A stretch of 64,000 nucleotides of DNA, from positions 310,001-374,000 of the forward strand of contig JAEUVB010000021.1 of the NCBI GenBank assembly GCA_016786845.1. Direction: 5' to 3'. Below the pieces are notes generated by a model. It worked only from the letters and a program-made list of their open reading frames with translations, was not told the origin of the DNA and did not search any database. The position numbers and the translations under genes were made by a program. Of the stretch, positions 60,594 to 64,000 are shown in pieces (position 1 is the stretch's first letter; each line of letters begins with the position of its first letter). The stretch comes from Chitinophagaceae bacterium (GTDB lineage: Bacteria > Bacteroidota > Bacteroidia > Chitinophagales > Chitinophagaceae).

Positions 60594-61577
60594 TTATTCG
60601 TAGATGGCTTGTAACACTGTTTGACCAACGGCTTTCAAGGTTGCCTGATCGATGATGTTGATATTGTCCTGATGTGTGTGCCAATGTTCTCCAAAACCGC
60701 CTTGCGGAGTCAGGTTTATAATATCTATACAAGGAATCTTTGCCATTTCATTCACCACGACATGGTCATCAGTGATTTGTCCACCTTGTGTATATCGGAA
60801 ATAATCGGAGTAGCCCAAACGATTTCCAATATCCCATATACGACGTTGCAATTCAGGCGCATAACCCTGTGAAAAACCTTCAAGCGGAAACTGAGCACCT
60901 TTAGCGCCGACCATATCCAGACAAATTCCAAAACGCGCCGTATATCCTGCCACATGCGGATTCTGTGCCCAATGTTGCGTGCCCAAACAATAACTCTGGT
61001 CACTCCATTCGGATCGGCCTACATCTTCGGCATCTACGAGTAGGATATCCACACCCACTGTGGGTTTCTGTTGTTTCAATTTAGCTGCAATCTCGAGCAA
61101 CACAGCCACACCACTTGCACCATCATCTGCAGCATCAATAGGCTTCTCCTTATTGGTGGTATCCTGATCGGCCCAGGGTCGGCTATCCCAGTGGGCCAGC
61201 AATAAAATTCTATCCTTAGCTTGAGGGTTAAATGAACCAATGATATTGATAGACCGATATTGTTTTTTCGAAATAACTTGAGTCAGCATAGCCTCTTGTC
61301 TGTAAACTGTATCAGCATATTTTTTTAATTCGGTTTCCAGCCAGGCTGCACATTTTATTTGTGCCGTTGATCCGGGGACTCGTGGACCGAATGCCAATTG
61401 CGTTTTGACATGTTCATAAGCCTTTGCCGCATCAAAGTCAGGCGCCATTGCAGACGGCTTAGGGGTTTCCTCTACCGGCGTATTGGATTGAGGTTCATCA
61501 TTACATCCAATCGTGTTTAAGGCAAAACATAAGATGAACAAACTATTTCTAAGCATTGAAAATATTTTATGAGTCAT
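60594..61577 (-). CDS. M28 family peptidase / glutaminyl-cyclase-like lipoprotein
   Basis: 327 residues. Lipobox NTIGC in the signal peptide. Metal-site segments: LLLAHWDSRPWADQD (H, D), DAADDGASGVAVLLE (bridging D), LLVDAEDVGRS (E, D), and LDMVGAKGAQ, with the last His in DHVVVNEMAKIP / HTHQD region. The family includes glutaminyl-peptide cyclases and aminopeptidases, and the exact reaction is uncertain. A TACTTTTG box at 61590-61583 ends 5 bases before the ATG. Monocistronic. Confidence 0.9.
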   Translation of the reverse strand: MTHKIFSMLRNSLFILCFALNTIGCNDEPQSNTPVEETPKPSAMAPDFDAAKAYEHVKTQLAFGPRVPGSTAQIKCAAWLETELKKYADTVYRQEAMLTQVISKKQYRSINIIGSFNPQAKDRILLLAHWDSRPWADQDTTNKEKPIDAADDGASGVAVLLEIAAKLKQQKPTVGVDILLVDAEDVGRSEWSDQSYCLGTQHWAQNPHVAGYTARFGICLDMVGAKGAQFPLEGFSQGYAPELQRRIWDIGNRLGYSDYFRYTQGGQITDDHVVVNEMAKIPCIDIINLTPQGGFGEHWHTHQDNINIIDQATLKAVGQTVLQAIYE

Positions 61578-61582
61578 TGGTT

Positions 61583-61590
61583 CAAAAGTA
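61583..61590 (-). promoter_or_regulatory. -7 box TACTTTTG
   Basis: Exact match on the minus strand, 5 bases before the ATG at 61577. Confidence 0.6.
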
Positions 61591-61658
61591 TAACGAAAAA
61601 AGGACCGAACATAAAAAAGAGCAGACGAGCTGCTCTTGTAAACTTGTTTTATTCAAAA

Positions 61659-62558
61659 TTATTTTAATTTAACTTCTTCCACATGGAGTACTTCCTTAGA
61701 GGTACCGGTTCTGTGAACAGCGCCGACTATCATACAGCTATCCAGGTTCCATCCGTTGATACCCGAGGTGGACGGTTGAAATACAAGGGTTTTTTCCAAA
61801 ACGCGTCCTTTCACTTTGGTGCTCAAACTATCCAAAATCAATTCTCCACTGGTGGGAGTAATGAGTTTACGGAAAATATGGCTAAAATGATAATCTTCAA
61901 TTTCTCCTAAATCTTTGTCCTCCTGAATATCCACTCGCCCATTTTCCAAAACAAAAAGTGAGACGGCCAATTGATCTGTAACATCAGCCGTAAAAGCCAG
62001 TTTAATTTTAACCTCCACATTTCCCGTCGTTCCGTTATAAGCTGACTCCAGGTGTATATTCACCGGTGTGGTTTTGGCCAATAAAGCAGGCAATGTGGTG
62101 GTCCAATCGGTACCGGTTTGACCCCTTAGAATAAAATACTTTCCTGCACTGGTGCCGGAGGTGGCAGGTATTCGATCGAATGTGGCACTGGGTTTACCCG
62201 GATCGCCTTCGTTGAAAAATAATTTAAGGGCATCAGCGTCGGGATTTCTGAAATCATATAGTGCCCCGGCCGGTGGTTCGGTCAGGAATCCGGAATGTAA
62301 AGCCGTAATAACGATACGACCGGGATTCAGTGAATCAAATTCTCTAAGTTGCTTTGTTCCCGCAGGGCAATTGGTACAGCTCGCTCCGGTTAATTCTTCA
62401 ATGAGTACTTTCTTCTGTTGTGGCGTTTCAAAGACACTCGTTACATACGTGGTGTCTTTTGAAATCAGCGAATTGAGATTTAATCCATTGGGTATTTGCT
62501 CTTTGCATGATTGCAGGAATAGGGCAAAGCCTAAACTAATCAACAGACCCTTCTTCAT
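61659..62558 (-). CDS. Omp28-related surface lipoprotein
   Basis: 299 residues from ATG at 62558 (MKKGLLISLGFALFLQSC). An upstream TTG is in frame but unlikely. Lipobox LQSC. The Omp28-like domain has a thioredoxin-like start VLIEELTGASCTNCPAGTK, with a CxxC pair, VITALHSGFL and FNEGDPGKPSATFDR. Omp28 is a surface antigen of periodontal Bacteroidota, with a role thought to be structural or thiol-related. It follows the DUF6029 gene by 32 bases and is probably in its operon. Confidence 0.88.
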   Translation of the reverse strand: MKKGLLISLGFALFLQSCKEQIPNGLNLNSLISKDTTYVTSVFETPQQKKVLIEELTGASCTNCPAGTKQLREFDSLNPGRIVITALHSGFLTEPPAGALYDFRNPDADALKLFFNEGDPGKPSATFDRIPATSGTSAGKYFILRGQTGTDWTTTLPALLAKTTPVNIHLESAYNGTTGNVEVKIKLAFTADVTDQLAVSLFVLENGRVDIQEDKDLGEIEDYHFSHIFRKLITPTSGELILDSLSTKVKGRVLEKTLVFQPSTSGINGWNLDSCMIVGAVHRTGTSKEVLHVEEVKLK

Positions 62559-62590
62559 ATTTATGACTTTATTCAAAATTAAGTGTTTTA

Positions 62591-64000
62591 TTAGAATGTT
62601 GATGTAATCCCTATTTTAAATCCGCTAAAGGCGGGCTCATAGCGGCAAACCCCACCGGTACAATTAATCCCTTCGACCTGTTTTACATATTGTGCAGTAA
62701 AGCGATGAGCTCCTCTTGTATGAGCTATGAATACATTTGGATAATGATGAGCTTCTTTAACATGTACCGGATTAGGTTCAATATTATACATATCAGACAG
62801 GGCAAAACTCCATTTCGGTGCAATATTAAATTCAATTAAACCGAATATCCACGATCCAAAATCCTGTTTGGTACTCATGTATTGCAATTCGGCGCGGAGG
62901 GATTTCTTTTCATTGAGTTTGTAAACAACCTCTACAAATGGCGTAATCGCATTTACATTCGGATACAAAGCAGGCACCTTCTGCTGATAAATCGCCTGAT
63001 TATAGATAAGATATTGTGCCCCGAGGTGTAAAATAAAATTTTTGATCCCCCGTATTTCCGTTTCTGCCCATCCTTCACGATAGAGTGCATCACCGGCCAG
63101 GGTATTAATATGGGTATAACTCAAATTAATACTCAAATTATCATTGGGTGTAATATAGGAATTAAGCGATCCGCCCATTTCTGAAAGTTCCTGTGAAGGG
63201 GGGGTATAACGGGCAATTAAGCGCTGTGGGCGTATTTGAGCTATGATAGGTTGCCAGTTCATGAAGCCCTTTAACAGGATTTCATTCGGAGAAGTACGCA
63301 TCACCCAGTTTTCTGTACGACGAAAAGAGGCTGTTATCCCAAATTTACTTTTAGCATATCCCAAAGTGGTATAAGCCACATTTCCGCCATGATTTCTCAA
63401 TCCTTTGTCTGTGGCAATGGCTTCATGCGATTTAATCGCGCCTTCCACATACCAGGTAAAGTCGCCGGCATTTAGGGTATTGTATACTGTAGCTGCATAC
63501 ACATTATATTGAGGTGCAAATCGCTCGGCAGACGGATACGAATTAATGGTAGAAACAATGGCATCCATACTGGCTTGATCCATGGTTCTATTCAACAATC
63601 CAATACCCGGTGTGATATGGGCCTTACTCCCCAAATCCAAGTCTCCTTCCGCATTAAATCCTTTGATAATCGGTTTGTATCGTTCAAACAAGTTTTTAGA
63701 CTGGCCGGTGAATCCCTTTAATGTGAGCTTATTGCTCAATCGATATTTTAGATGTAGCCCAAAAAGTGCATTATCGATCAACAGGCCTCTATCTTCATAA
63801 GCCCTGAAAAGAATACCGCTACCAATTTGATCATAAACATGCCCCGCGGTGATGGTCAGATTTTGAAATTCCTTACTCAAACTAAACATACCCAAACCGG
63901 CAGCAGTAAGTGCAGATGTCGGATTCTGAAGATTTGAATTATGAAAGGCATCAAACCGTACCGTACCGGTAAAACCGTATCCTGAATATCTCAAACCCAG
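62591..64000 (-). CDS. DUF6029 family outer-membrane protein, 5' part cut by window edge
   Basis: At least 469 residues; the frame runs out of the window at 64000 and no real start is visible (63994 is a TTG inside the protein). The visible part is a beta-barrel with alternating aromatic and polar residues: GFTGTVRFDAFHNSNLQNP, SKEFQNLTITAGHVYDQIGSG, RAYEDRGLLIDNALFG, and a C-terminal GGVCRYEPAFSGFKIGITSTF (in parts) that ends with the usual terminal Phe of outer-membrane proteins. Family role unknown. It is followed by the Omp28-like lipoprotein gene, a pairing that recurs in Bacteroidota. Confidence 0.85.
   Translation of the reverse strand: MGLRYSGYGFTGTVRFDAFHNSNLQNPTSALTAAGLGMFSLSKEFQNLTITAGHVYDQIGSGILFRAYEDRGLLIDNALFGLHLKYRLSNKLTLKGFTGQSKNLFERYKPIIKGFNAEGDLDLGSKAHITPGIGLLNRTMDQASMDAIVSTINSYPSAERFAPQYNVYAATVYNTLNAGDFTWYVEGAIKSHEAIATDKGLRNHGGNVAYTTLGYAKSKFGITASFRRTENWVMRTSPNEILLKGFMNWQPIIAQIRPQRLIARYTPPSQELSEMGGSLNSYITPNDNLSINLSYTHINTLAGDALYREGWAETEIRGIKNFILHLGAQYLIYNQAIYQQKVPALYPNVNAITPFVEVVYKLNEKKSLRAELQYMSTKQDFGSWIFGLIEFNIAPKWSFALSDMYNIEPNPVHVKEAHHYPNVFIAHTRGAHRFTAQYVKQVEGINCTGGVCRYEPAFSGFKIGITSTF

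Noticed and set aside
1..64000. tRNA, rRNA and other structured RNA genes
   Set aside because: Intergenic regions were read for cloverleaf arms with CCA-like ends and for common riboswitch cores; none convinced me, although a covariance search would be decisive.

Overview
The window reads as a chromosomal segment of a Bacteroidota bacterium, probably Chitinophagales or a relative. Sequence signs: promoters of the form TAnnTTTG placed directly in front of start codons, a type IX secretion C-terminal sorting domain, DUF5686, DUF5606, DUF3667, DUF6029 and Omp28 family proteins, a bacterial GGGP synthase, and beta-barrel and lipoprotein surface proteins. Genus and species cannot be told from the sequence alone.

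Region 1 (1-13.2 kb) is accessory. It begins with part of a type I restriction-modification locus on the minus strand: hsdS cut by the left edge, hsdM, and a half-size S-like gene. A very AT-rich gap follows, holding an array with strict 21-bp register. Next is the most interesting block, a four-gene plus-strand cassette (4544-7214): a small unknown protein, an LRAT-like papain-fold protein with a C-terminal membrane segment, a cGAS/DncV-like nucleotidyltransferase, and a patatin phospholipase. It looks like a CBASS-type anti-phage system with an unusual second lipid-directed enzyme. Two paralogous genes of unknown function (3595-4041 and 7341-7817) flank it in convergent orientation. A Crp/Fnr regulator, a VF530 protein, a RhuM-family protein, queA, and an IS200-like Y1 transposase embedded in REP-like hairpin repeats complete the region.

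Region 2 (13.2-35.8 kb) is mostly housekeeping: a DUF5686 outer-membrane protein with a serine hydrolase, yidD, phaB, anmK, dnaX with an A10 slippery run that splits gamma and tau frames, sodA, a methyltransferase/sulfatase-like membrane operon, pepD, alaS with a ferritin-like partner, a LytM-type peptidase and a MerR regulator.

Region 3 (35.9-51.1 kb) holds surface and lipid genes (T9SS-secreted protein, SGNH hydrolase, GT2 glycosyltransferase, large membrane proteins), a GGGP synthase, paaBCD without paaA or paaE, a winged-helix regulator/membrane-protein pair, a UbiA prenyltransferase, ruvX, a gamma-type carbonic anhydrase and a class III aminotransferase.

Region 4 (51.3-64 kb) holds mnmG, a VanZ-like protein, gcvH, DUF5606, two thioredoxin-fold proteins in an operon, dipeptidyl peptidase III, a YpfJ-type zinc peptidase, a DUF3667 protein, an M28 peptidase, an Omp28-like lipoprotein and a DUF6029 protein cut by the right edge. 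No rRNA, tRNA or CRISPR array was seen.
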